A stretch of DNA of 64,000 nucleotides from Amycolatopsis jiangsuensis (lineage in GTDB: Bacteria > Actinomycetota > Actinomycetes > Mycobacteriales > Pseudonocardiaceae): assembly GCF_014204865.1 (NCBI RefSeq), contig NZ_JACHMG010000001.1, forward strand, positions 4,304,501 to 4,368,500, written 5' to 3'. A program made the translations under genes and the position numbers. The notes under the pieces were generated by a model. That model ran no database searches, was not told the origin of the DNA, and saw nothing but the letters and a program-made list of their open reading frames with translations. Positions 56,500 to 64,000 of the stretch are shown here, in pieces. Every line of letters begins with the position of its first letter. The stretch's first letter is position 1.

Positions 56500-58851
56500 T
56501 CAGCTGGTGATCTTCAGCGTCCGCACGATCTGCTCACAGGCCACACCGACGCGTTGCCGCAGCGCCGGCCGGTCGTACTGACAGCCGACGTGCACCCGGA
56601 TCCGGCCCTTCGCCACGACGAACCAATCGACTTGGAGCCCGTCGTCCTTGGTCTGGCGGTAACTGATCACGGTCCGGCCACCGTAGGCCAACTTCGGCTG
56701 GAACGCCGAATAACTCGCACTCTGTCCCGCCATCGTCTGCAGATCGTCCTGCAGCCGCCGCGGGTCGGCGGTCGCGTCGTAGTTCATCACGACCTCCTCG
56801 GCGGCCACGAGATCCCCGCCCTCGGGTGCCTCCTGTGGGTGCAGGACCACCTGCCGTTCGGCGACCGTATCGCCGGTCTGCAGCCAATCCTGCGGCGCCT
56901 CGAGGCTGAAGTCGTACTGCTGGAACGTCTTGCCGGACGAAGCCTGATCGTCCGGCCGGGTGACCAAGAACACGACTCCCGCCGCGGCGACCGCGGCGAC
57001 CGCCACGACGGCGATGGCCACCAACGGCTTCCGGCGCCACTTCCCCGGCGCGGAGGCGTCCTTTCCGGACGAACCGTCGGACCCACCGCCGTCACCGTGC
57101 GCCGTCCCGGAACCACCGGCACGGTACGAGGGACTCGCGCCGAAAGCACCTGGCGCACCCGGACCCGAGGACGGTCCGGCGCCAGAAGCGCCACCCAGCG
57201 CGCCCGGCCCCGACGCGGGAACGGCGCCATGAAGGCTTCCCGGTGCGCCCGGCCTCGGAGATGGCCCCACGCCACGACCGCCACCGGAACCCGAGAGCCC
57301 GCCACCGCGAGCACCACCGGACCCTGAGGGCCCGCCACCGCGAGCACCACCCGGCCCCGAGGGCGAACCGGCACCGGGAGCGCCGCCGGGCGGGGCCACG
57401 CCGAAGGCATCCGGCGCGCCCGCACCCGCATGCGAACCTGCGCCGAACGGGTTGCCGGGGCCGGACTGGCCGCCCGCACCCGCCGGCGAACCAGTGCCGA
57501 ACGGGCTTCCCTGGCTGTTCCGGGGAAGGGGCTGAGCCGGGAAGGAGCCGGGAGCCGCGAAAGGGTCCGCGGGGAATCCCCGGCCGGGGGAAGGCGCGCC
57601 GCGGCGGGGTCGGTGGTCGGGGTCCGGCTGGTCGGACGGGAGCACCACCTCGGTGCGGTGCTCCGGTCGCCGGCCGGCGATGGGCGTACCCGGCAGGGCG
57701 CCGGTGCGGTCCGGGTCCAGCTGCACCGCGCGAAGCGCTCCGCGGGCGACGACCGTCTCGGGCTGATCCAGGCTCGTCGGCACCACCCCGGTGCGCTCGT
57801 GCGCCAGCCGCGAGATCATCGGGATCCGGCTCGAACCGCCGACCAGGAAGATCGCCGTGAGCTGTTTCGGGCGCAGGCCGGCGTCGGCGATGGCCGCGCT
57901 GGTCAGCTCGATCACCCGGCCGAGCGGGGCGGCGATCAGCCGCTCCAGGTCCTCCCGGGTCACGTGCGCGTCCGCGAACGGCGGCGGCAGCGGCACGTCG
58001 GTGTAGGCGTGCCGGGACAACGTCTCCTTCGCCCCGCGCACGTCCTGGCGCACCACCCGGCGCCGGCGCCGTTCGGCCAGTTCCCGGCCCTCGACCAGCT
58101 GCCGCCACGCCTGCGGATCCGTGTCCGACACCAGCGAGCCGACGTGCTCGAGCAGCGCCTGGTCGATGTCGGCCCCACCGAACGACGGATCGCCCCGGGT
58201 GGCGAGCACCTGAAACCCGCCGCGCCGGGGAGGGCCGCCCACTGCCCGCGCGGCTTCCGGGGAACGGCGGACCACGCTGACGTCGACCGTCCCGCCACCG
58301 AGGTCGAGCACCGCCAGCACGTCACCCGGGCTGCCGGAGTACTCGACCGTGCGCCCGTCCGGCGCTGCACTCGGCGCGAACGTGGCCGCGTGGTACACGG
58401 CCGCGGCCACCGGCTCCGGGACGAGGGCGACCTCCCTGGCCAGCCGGCCCGCGGCTTGGCGCAGCAGCCGGGTGCGGATGGCTCCCCAGTCGGCCGGATG
58501 CGTGAGCACGAGGAGGTCGACCTCCGCCTGCCCCGCGATGCGCCGGGCCTCGGTGACCGCACGGGCCAGCACGGCGTGCACGACGTCGGTCACCCGCAGC
58601 ACCGCATCGCCGAGCAGCAGTTCGCCCTCGTCGATCCGCCGCTTCGGATTCGGCTCGTAGCGCGACGGATCGACGGCGGCCTGCCGCTCGGCCTCCTGCC
58701 CGACGAACAGCGTGCCGTCTGCCGCCACGTACACCGCGGACGACATGAGCGGCTGCCCGTCGATCACCACGACCTGGGGGTCGCGGCCGTTGATCGAGAC
58801 GACGACGCAGGTACTCGATGTCCCGAAGTCCACCGCGACCCGCACCGTCAC
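56500..58851 (-). CDS. Hsp70-like T7SS protein (Rv3446c-type)
   Basis: A 783-residue three-part protein from GTG 58851. Residues 1-385 are an Hsp70/actin-like ATPase: VAVDFGTSSTCVVVS (phosphate 1), LDLGGGTVDVSVV (phosphate 2), and LVGGSSRIPMI (adenosine loop). Residues 395-600 are a Pro/Gly/Ser-rich linker with repeats such as GPGAPGA and GGARGGG. One membrane helix lies at about 610-632 (LVAIAVVAVAAVAAAGVVFL). The last 150 residues, outside the membrane, match the type VII secretion-associated Rv3446c C-terminal style (FSLEAPQDWLQTGDTV, VMNYDATADPRRLQDDLQ). It lacks an Hsp70 substrate-binding domain. A role in ESX-4 assembly or substrate handling is likely but not shown. Confidence 0.88.
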   Translation of the reverse strand: MTVRVAVDFGTSSTCVVVSINGRDPQVVVIDGQPLMSSAVYVAADGTLFVGQEAERQAAVDPSRYEPNPKRRIDEGELLLGDAVLRVTDVVHAVLARAVTEARRIAGQAEVDLLVLTHPADWGAIRTRLLRQAAGRLAREVALVPEPVAAAVYHAATFAPSAAPDGRTVEYSGSPGDVLAVLDLGGGTVDVSVVRRSPEAARAVGGPPRRGGFQVLATRGDPSFGGADIDQALLEHVGSLVSDTDPQAWRQLVEGRELAERRRRRVVRQDVRGAKETLSRHAYTDVPLPPPFADAHVTREDLERLIAAPLGRVIELTSAAIADAGLRPKQLTAIFLVGGSSRIPMISRLAHERTGVVPTSLDQPETVVARGALRAVQLDPDRTGALPGTPIAGRRPEHRTEVVLPSDQPDPDHRPRRGAPSPGRGFPADPFAAPGSFPAQPLPRNSQGSPFGTGSPAGAGGQSGPGNPFGAGSHAGAGAPDAFGVAPPGGAPGAGSPSGPGGARGGGPSGSGGARGGGLSGSGGGRGVGPSPRPGAPGSLHGAVPASGPGALGGASGAGPSSGPGAPGAFGASPSYRAGGSGTAHGDGGGSDGSSGKDASAPGKWRRKPLVAIAVVAVAAVAAAGVVFLVTRPDDQASSGKTFQQYDFSLEAPQDWLQTGDTVAERQVVLHPQEAPEGGDLVAAEEVVMNYDATADPRRLQDDLQTMAGQSASYSAFQPKLAYGGRTVISYRQTKDDGLQVDWFVVAKGRIRVHVGCQYDRPALRQRVGVACEQIVRTLKITS

Positions 58852-58915
58852 CCGATGCTCCTACCGCTGCCCGCCGACGCGCCTTCCCCCGCACCGCTGC
58901 CGTCGCCGGCAGCGG

Positions 58916-61900
58916 TCAGTCGGGCTGGATCCATGAGGCTTGGATGAGTTGGCGGCCGCCTTTGCGGCTGAGCATGATGCCGCGGCCGGGGGGCATGGGG
59001 CCGGCTTTGATGTTGCCGATGAGGGCGCCTTCGTCTTTGGAGCCGTTCATGACCATGCCGGGTGCGGCGAGTTCTTTGAGTTTGCCGATGACGGGGTCGT
59101 AGGAGGCGCGGGAGGCGCCGCCGGTGCGGCGGACGACGATCAGGTGCAGGCCGACGTCTTTGGCTTGGGCGAGGAATTCGGACAGCGGTTTGAGCGGGTT
59201 GTTGGTTTGGGTGGCGACGAGGTCGTAGTCGTCGACGAGGATGAACAGTTCGGGTCCGGTCCACCAGGAGCGGTTTTTGAGTTGGTCCTGGGTGACGTCG
59301 GGTCCGGGCAGGCGCCGGGTCATGGAGCCGTGCACGTCTTTGATCATGGTGTCCAGCTGTGCGGAGGACACGGCGTAGCCGAGCAGGGAGTCGCCGGAGA
59401 GGAAGCCGAGCATGGTGCGGCGGTAGTCCACGAGCAGGATGACGCCTTGTTGGGGGGTGTAGCGCTCGGAGATACCGCGGGCGATTTGGCGTAGCAGGTT
59501 GGTTTTGCCGGATTCGCCGTCGGCGAAGGCGAAGAAGTGGGGTTCGGCGTCGAAGTCGAGGTAGACCGGCGCGAGGTTTTCCTCGTTGACCCCGAACGGC
59601 ACGAGCTGGGTGTCGCGGCGGTGGTCCTGGGCGAGGACCTCGTCGTAGGTGATCAGGTCGGGCAGCAGCCGGACCTGGGGTGCGGTGCGGCCGCGCCAGG
59701 CGCCGCGGATTTTCGCGACGGCGTCGGCGACGCCGGCGGCGATGGTGTCGGGGTCGCTGGAGCCGTCGATGCGGGGCAGCCCGGTGAGCAGGTGGAGTTT
59801 GTCGCGGGTCAGGCCGCGGCCGGGGCGTCCGGTGGGGACGTTGCCGGCGGTGCGGCGGTCCATTTCGGATTCGGTGGGGTCACCGAGGCGTAGTTCGAAG
59901 CGGGTGCCGATCATGTCTTTGATCGCCGGGCGCAGGTCGGCCCACCGGTTCGCGGAGATGATCACGTGCACGCCGTAGGCGAGGCCCTGGGTGGCCAGGC
60001 GGGTGATGGACTGTTCGAGTTCGTCGAAGTCGTCGCGCAGGGCGCGCCAGTTGTCCACGATCAGGAACGCGTCGCCGAAGGGGTCCTGCTCGGCGGTGAT
60101 CTCGCCGCGGCGTTTGCGGTTGCGGAACTCGGTCATCGAGTCGATGCCCAGGGTGCCGAAGCGGCCTTCGCGTTCGGTCATCAGGGTGGTCAGCTCGGCC
60201 ACGATCCGGCGGGCTTTGTCGGGTTCGCGGCGGGCGACCGCGACCCCGCCGACGTGCGGAAGGTCCGCGAGCCCGGCCAGGGTGCCGCCACCGAGGTCGA
60301 GGCAGTAGAACTGGGTTTCCTCCGGGGTGTGGGTCAGGGCCATCGACATGATCAGCGTCCGCAGCATGGTCGATTTGCCCGACTGGGGGCCGCCGGCGAC
60401 GATGCCGTGCCCGGCCGCGCCGGAGAAGTCGCCCCAGAGCATGTCGCGGCGTTGCTCGAAGGGCCGGTCCACGATCCCCAGCGGCACCTGCAACCGGCCG
60501 TTGCCGAAAAACCCGACCGGCGAGAGACCGCGGTCCTCGGTGGGGTTGAGGTTGGGCAGCATGGTGTCCAGCGAGTTGGGTTCGTCCAGCGGCGGCAGCC
60601 ACACCTCGTGCGCGGGCGGGCCCTGCCCGATGAACCGATCGACCATCACCTCCAGCTCGCTGGGCTCGCTCGCCTCGTCCGACTCTTTGCGCTGCGGTTC
60701 TTCCTCGGCGATCGGTTCCGGTTCGGGTTCCGGCTCGGGGGGCAGCTCGACGAAGTCCGGCACGAACAGCTGCGGGCGCTTGTCCGCCCGCACCACCGTC
60801 GCCGCCGGCCCGGCCGCTTTGATCCCGGCCGGGCGGTAGGGGCCGGAGACGTAGGAGGCTTTGAACCGGACCATGGTCGAGGTGTCGAACTTCAGATACC
60901 CCGAGCCGGGGATCGAGGGCAGCTCGAACGCGTCCGGCACCCCGATCGCCGCCCGTGACTCGGCCGCGGAGAACGTTTTCAACCCGATCCGATACGACAG
61001 ATACGTGTCCAGGCCACGCAGCTTGCCTTCCTCCAGCCGCTGCGAGGCAAGCAGCATGTGCATCTGCAGCGACCGGCCCACCCGCCCGATCTGCAGGAAG
61101 ATGTCGATGAAGTCCGGCTTCGCGGTCAACATCTCGGAAAACTCGTCGATACAGATGAACAACGCCGGCAACGGATCCAGATCCGCCCCGTTCTCCCGGG
61201 CCTTCTCGTAATCCCACACGTTCTTGTAGTTGCCCTTGGCCAGCGCTTCCTGGCGGCGGTTGACCTCACCGGCGATCGCGTCCTTCATCCGGTCCACCAG
61301 CGTCAGGTCCCCGGCCAGGTTCGTGATCGTGGCCGCCACGTGCGGGGCCTTGTCCAACCCCAAAAACGTCGCGCCACCCTTGAAGTCCACCAGAATCATG
61401 TTCAGATTCGTCGACGAGTGCGTGGCCAGCAGTCCCAGCACCAAGGTGCGCAAGAACTCCGACTTACCCGACCCGGTCGCCCCGATGCACAACCCGTGCG
61501 GGCCCATGCCCTCCATCGCGGCTTCCTTGATGTCCAGCTCGACGGCCTGCCCGTACTCCCCGACCCCGAACGGCACCCGGTACCGATCCCGCACCGGCCG
61601 CGGCCGCCACGCCCCCTGCACATCGAACGTCATCGGGTCCCCGGGAATCCCCAGCAACTCCAGCAACGTCGGATTCGACAGCAACGGCTCGTCGTCACTG
61701 ACCTCACCACCACCGGTGCCGACCCGATACGGCGCGATCAACCGGGCCAGCGCCTGCGCCTCCACCACACTCAACCAGTCCGGCCGGCCGAACCACTCCA
61801 CCCCACCGGCACTCCGGGCACCCAGGCGGTCTTCCTCCACCACCAGCCGCAACCCGCGCCGCGCCGCCAGATTCCCCAGCGAATCCGACAAATCGATCAA

Positions 61901-62926
61901 CGTGACCCCGACCAGACCCTCCTCCAGGATGATCTGCTCCTCACGCGTGACCTCACCATCATCGATGATGATCACCACATGCGGCTGGTCCGGCGCCGGC
62001 GTCGCATTCCGCGAAAACCGCTGCCGCTCCCCCAGCTCCTCATCCAGCCACGCCTCCAGCTGCGCCAACGACCCCGCCATCATCCGCAACTGGCCGATAC
62101 CATCCGACAACGACGGATGCTGCACATGCGGAAGCCACTTCGCCCACTCCCACTCCTGCTTCGCCCGACCACTCGTCGCCACCGCGATCATCACGTCATC
62201 CGGGCTGTGGAAAGTGATCAGCTGCGCGAGCATCGCCCGCGTCAGCGCGCGGGTCCGCGCACGCTCACCCTGCATGCTCACGGCCGCGAACCCACGCAGC
62301 GTGATCTGCGTCGGCAGATCCGGCACGATCGAATGCGCGCGCACGAACCGGCGCAGCGCGAGGGTGGCGATCGGCTCCAGCTCGTCCACCGGACCGGTCT
62401 GCGGCGGCACCAGCCGGGTCGCCAGCCGGTGTGAACTACGGCCGACGCGCAGGTGCAGGAAGTCCTGGTCGTTCTGCCGGCGCTCCCACATCCGCCGGCT
62501 CGCCCCCAGCGACCACAACGACTGCGGATCCGGATGCACCCACTCCAGCGCGGCCCGCTGATCGACCATCGCCTCCCGGGCACGGTCCCGCATCTGACCG
62601 AGATACCGCAGATAATCCTTGCGATCCTCGTCCATCTCGGCCTTCTTGGCGCCGCCACCCTTGCCACCACCACCGGCGAGCATGCCGACGGTGCCCATCA
62701 GCATCATGCCGCTCATCATGATCGTGGTCGGGTTCCGGCCACCGGCCGTGAACATGAAGACCATCATCCCGAGCGAGGCGAAGATCATCACACCCGGAAT
62801 CGCCTTCGCGACGATGTTGCCCGGGATGGTGCGGGGGACCTCGGGCGGCGGCTCGAGGTGCACCTCGCCGCCCGGCGGACGCGGCGCGGCCAGCCGCGGC
62901 GACTTCTTGAACTGCAGCGTGCTCAT
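58916..62926 (-). CDS. eccC4: ESX-4-type motor ATPase EccC
   Basis: A 1336-residue membrane ATPase from ATG 62926 (STLQFKKSPRL). Two membrane helices at about 38-60 and 66-86 are followed by three FtsK/SpoIIIE-type ATPase domains. Their Walker A motifs are GATGSGKSEF (near 485), GGPQSGKSTM (near 848) and DGESGKTNLL (near 1140). The third is weak, lacking the first Gly of GxxxxGK, as in other EccC proteins where later domains bind substrate. It energises export of WXG100 proteins. It is divergent from eccD with a 318-base gap. Confidence 0.97.
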   Translation of the reverse strand: MSTLQFKKSPRLAAPRPPGGEVHLEPPPEVPRTIPGNIVAKAIPGVMIFASLGMMVFMFTAGGRNPTTIMMSGMMLMGTVGMLAGGGGKGGGAKKAEMDEDRKDYLRYLGQMRDRAREAMVDQRAALEWVHPDPQSLWSLGASRRMWERRQNDQDFLHLRVGRSSHRLATRLVPPQTGPVDELEPIATLALRRFVRAHSIVPDLPTQITLRGFAAVSMQGERARTRALTRAMLAQLITFHSPDDVMIAVATSGRAKQEWEWAKWLPHVQHPSLSDGIGQLRMMAGSLAQLEAWLDEELGERQRFSRNATPAPDQPHVVIIIDDGEVTREEQIILEEGLVGVTLIDLSDSLGNLAARRGLRLVVEEDRLGARSAGGVEWFGRPDWLSVVEAQALARLIAPYRVGTGGGEVSDDEPLLSNPTLLELLGIPGDPMTFDVQGAWRPRPVRDRYRVPFGVGEYGQAVELDIKEAAMEGMGPHGLCIGATGSGKSEFLRTLVLGLLATHSSTNLNMILVDFKGGATFLGLDKAPHVAATITNLAGDLTLVDRMKDAIAGEVNRRQEALAKGNYKNVWDYEKARENGADLDPLPALFICIDEFSEMLTAKPDFIDIFLQIGRVGRSLQMHMLLASQRLEEGKLRGLDTYLSYRIGLKTFSAAESRAAIGVPDAFELPSIPGSGYLKFDTSTMVRFKASYVSGPYRPAGIKAAGPAATVVRADKRPQLFVPDFVELPPEPEPEPEPIAEEEPQRKESDEASEPSELEVMVDRFIGQGPPAHEVWLPPLDEPNSLDTMLPNLNPTEDRGLSPVGFFGNGRLQVPLGIVDRPFEQRRDMLWGDFSGAAGHGIVAGGPQSGKSTMLRTLIMSMALTHTPEETQFYCLDLGGGTLAGLADLPHVGGVAVARREPDKARRIVAELTTLMTEREGRFGTLGIDSMTEFRNRKRRGEITAEQDPFGDAFLIVDNWRALRDDFDELEQSITRLATQGLAYGVHVIISANRWADLRPAIKDMIGTRFELRLGDPTESEMDRRTAGNVPTGRPGRGLTRDKLHLLTGLPRIDGSSDPDTIAAGVADAVAKIRGAWRGRTAPQVRLLPDLITYDEVLAQDHRRDTQLVPFGVNEENLAPVYLDFDAEPHFFAFADGESGKTNLLRQIARGISERYTPQQGVILLVDYRRTMLGFLSGDSLLGYAVSSAQLDTMIKDVHGSMTRRLPGPDVTQDQLKNRSWWTGPELFILVDDYDLVATQTNNPLKPLSEFLAQAKDVGLHLIVVRRTGGASRASYDPVIGKLKELAAPGMVMNGSKDEGALIGNIKAGPMPPGRGIMLSRKGGRQLIQASWIQPD

Positions 62927-63178
62927 CGAAGGACCCCTCTTATTCCTGCTCGACGCCTGCCGTCCGGCGGTCTGCACCCGGGTGCGCGGGACAACCTATC
63001 GAACGCCGCCGCGGAAATCCGGACAACTCCCGGATCGGCATCGTCTGCTCCCCTCCGCGGCCCGTCGGACCCGCCGCCGCGCAGGACCGAGTGTAGGGAC
63101 CGCCACCGACAGTAAGTGCTCCCCAGCCCCTCCGAAGGGCCTGGACGGGTATTTTCGCCGACGATTTACCGGCAGCGG

Positions 63179-63207
63179 CTGAAACCCGTCACCAGGTTCG
63201 GTATAAG
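63179..63207 (+). promoter_or_regulatory. eccD promoter candidate
   Basis: CTGAAA (63179-63184) and TATAAG (63202-63207) are 17 bases apart and predict a leader of about 30 bases. It lies in the eccC-eccD gap (62927-63244). On the other strand a TACACT box (63090-63095) could serve eccC. I see nothing else in this gap. Confidence 0.5.
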
Positions 63208-63244
63208 TTCCCCCGGGAGCTGACTCATCAGAGCGGGGGCACTA

Positions 63245-64000
63245 GTGGCAACGGGCACGACGGTATTCAGCAGGGTCACGGTGGTGGCGCCGACGACACG
63301 CATCGACGTCGCGCTTCCGGCCGACGTCGCGGTCGCCGACCTGCTGCCGATGCTCCTGGAGATGGCCAAGGAGGTCACTCCGGACGGAGGAGCACGACAC
63401 GGCGGGTGGGCGCTGGCCAAACTCGGCGACGCACCGCTGGACCCGAGCCGCACGCTGGCCTCGCTCGGGGTCGTCGACGGCGAGCTGCTGCAGCTGCGCA
63501 AACGCAACGAGAACCCGCCGCCGCCGCTCTACGACGACGTCGTGGACGCGATCGCGGAGTCCGATCCGGACACCTTCCGGCCGTGGACCAAGGAGACCGC
63601 CCAGCGGTTCGGGCACGTGGCCGGCGGGCTGGCCCTGTTCGCCGCGGCACTCGCGCTCTTCTTCAGCGGATCGTTCTACGGCGGGTCCGCGATCGGCGCG
63701 GCCGTCGCCGGCGGCCTCGGCGCGATCGCCTGCGTCGCGGTGGGCGCCACGCTGGCCAAGGGGTACCAGGCGGAATCCACCGGAGTGCTGATCGCCGCCG
63801 CGGGCGGCCTGCCGCTGGCCTTCGTGAGCGGCTTCCACATCGTGCCCGGTCTGTCCCTGCGGGCGAACCTGCTGCTCGGCGCGGTACTCGTGCTGATCGT
63901 CGCGGCGGTCTGCATTCTGGTCGTCGGCGCGGGCATCCGGGTCTTCATCGCCGCGGCCACGGCGGGTGCGTTCGGCGCGGTCGCCTTCCTGGTGGCCACG
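63245..64000 (+). CDS. eccD4: ESX-4-type membrane pore protein EccD, 5' part
   Basis: The gene starts at GTG 63245, with GGGGG ribosome site 6 bases upstream, and runs off the window after 252 codons. Residues about 8-85 form the ubiquitin-like YukD domain (VFSRVTVVAPTTRIDVALP, LASLGVVDGELLQLRKR). A linker follows (YDDVVDAIAESDPDTFRPW), then membrane helices from about residue 120 (GGLALFAAALALFF and more). In other actinobacteria EccD has 11 helices and forms the pore ring. The missing part should carry the remaining helices, probably followed by other ecc/mycP genes. Confidence 0.95.
   Translation, partial: MATGTTVFSRVTVVAPTTRIDVALPADVAVADLLPMLLEMAKEVTPDGGARHGGWALAKLGDAPLDPSRTLASLGVVDGELLQLRKRNENPPPPLYDDVVDAIAESDPDTFRPWTKETAQRFGHVAGGLALFAAALALFFSGSFYGGSAIGAAVAGGLGAIACVAVGATLAKGYQAESTGVLIAAAGGLPLAFVSGFHIVPGLSLRANLLLGAVLVLIVAAVCILVVGAGIRVFIAAATAGAFGAVAFLVAT

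Overview
The window is high-GC DNA whose gene order closely follows the guaA–choD–guaB3–guaB–sigD–whiB3–groEL1–groES–tsaD–alr–nnr–glmS–glmM–rpsI–rplM–esxT/U–eccC4–eccD4 stretch of Mycobacterium tuberculosis (about Rv3396c to Rv3448). Extra blocks interrupt that order, and several proteins (a BldM-like regulator, a MatB-type synthetase, PPE/EspG-like proteins) resemble those of Pseudonocardiaceae. The best guess is a filamentous actinomycete of the Amycolatopsis/Pseudonocardia group. The genus is an inference from gene content and protein style, not from a search.

Layout. 0–14 kb: end of a PspC/LiaF-like membrane protein, guaA, a DinB protein, an alcohol and an aldehyde dehydrogenase, a decayed SDR gene between 19-bp direct repeats, a secreted BBE-like flavoenzyme, a mycothiol-dependent isomerase family protein, a cholesterol-oxidase-like GMC enzyme, guaB3, a DUF3574 secreted protein, guaB and a DUF5319 protein. 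14–22.5 kb: a regulatory and stress hub with the RsdA-like anti-sigma factor, SigD, a BldM-like orphan regulator, a TPR-like protein, a MerR regulator, a WhiB3/WhiD-type Fe-S protein and groES–groEL1 under a CIRCE element. 22.6–28.2 kb: a cell-wall amidase, a UDP-GlcNAc 2-epimerase and the tsaB–rimI–tsaD operon.

28.4–36.4 kb is a block inserted, relative to M. tuberculosis, between tsaB and tsaE. It holds a type VII secretion (T7SS) substrate module (PE-like, DUF3558 lipoprotein, PPE-like Gly-rich protein, EspG), then MatB, a carboxyltransferase, a 36-aa membrane peptide and an MHS transporter. 36.4–46 kb: alr–hydrolase–tsaE in overlapping order, a DeoR–xylulokinase–MsiK-like operon, the NAD(P)HX repair enzyme and glmS. 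46–50.2 kb: a hydrolase and a second T7SS-looking group (WXG-like 103-aa protein, 813-aa WXG-fusion protein, 132-aa coiled coil). 50.3–53 kb: glmM, rpsI, rplM. 53–64 kb: a lipoprotein and a DUF4333 protein, then the ESX-4-type locus (two WXG100 proteins, a small linker protein, an Hsp70-like/Rv3446c-type protein, EccC, and divergent EccD cut by the window end).

Functional themes are purine synthesis (guaA, guaB), amino-sugar and wall precursor supply (glmS, glmM, alr, epimerase, amidase), t6A tRNA modification (tsaB, tsaD, tsaE), developmental/redox regulation (SigD, BldM-like, WhiB) and protein export by an ancestral ESX-4 system with at least three sets of WXG/PE/PPE-like partners. Four intergenic minisatellites, one a perfect 17 x 15 bp array upstream of sigD, stand out. 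No transposon, CRISPR array, tRNA or rRNA gene was seen.
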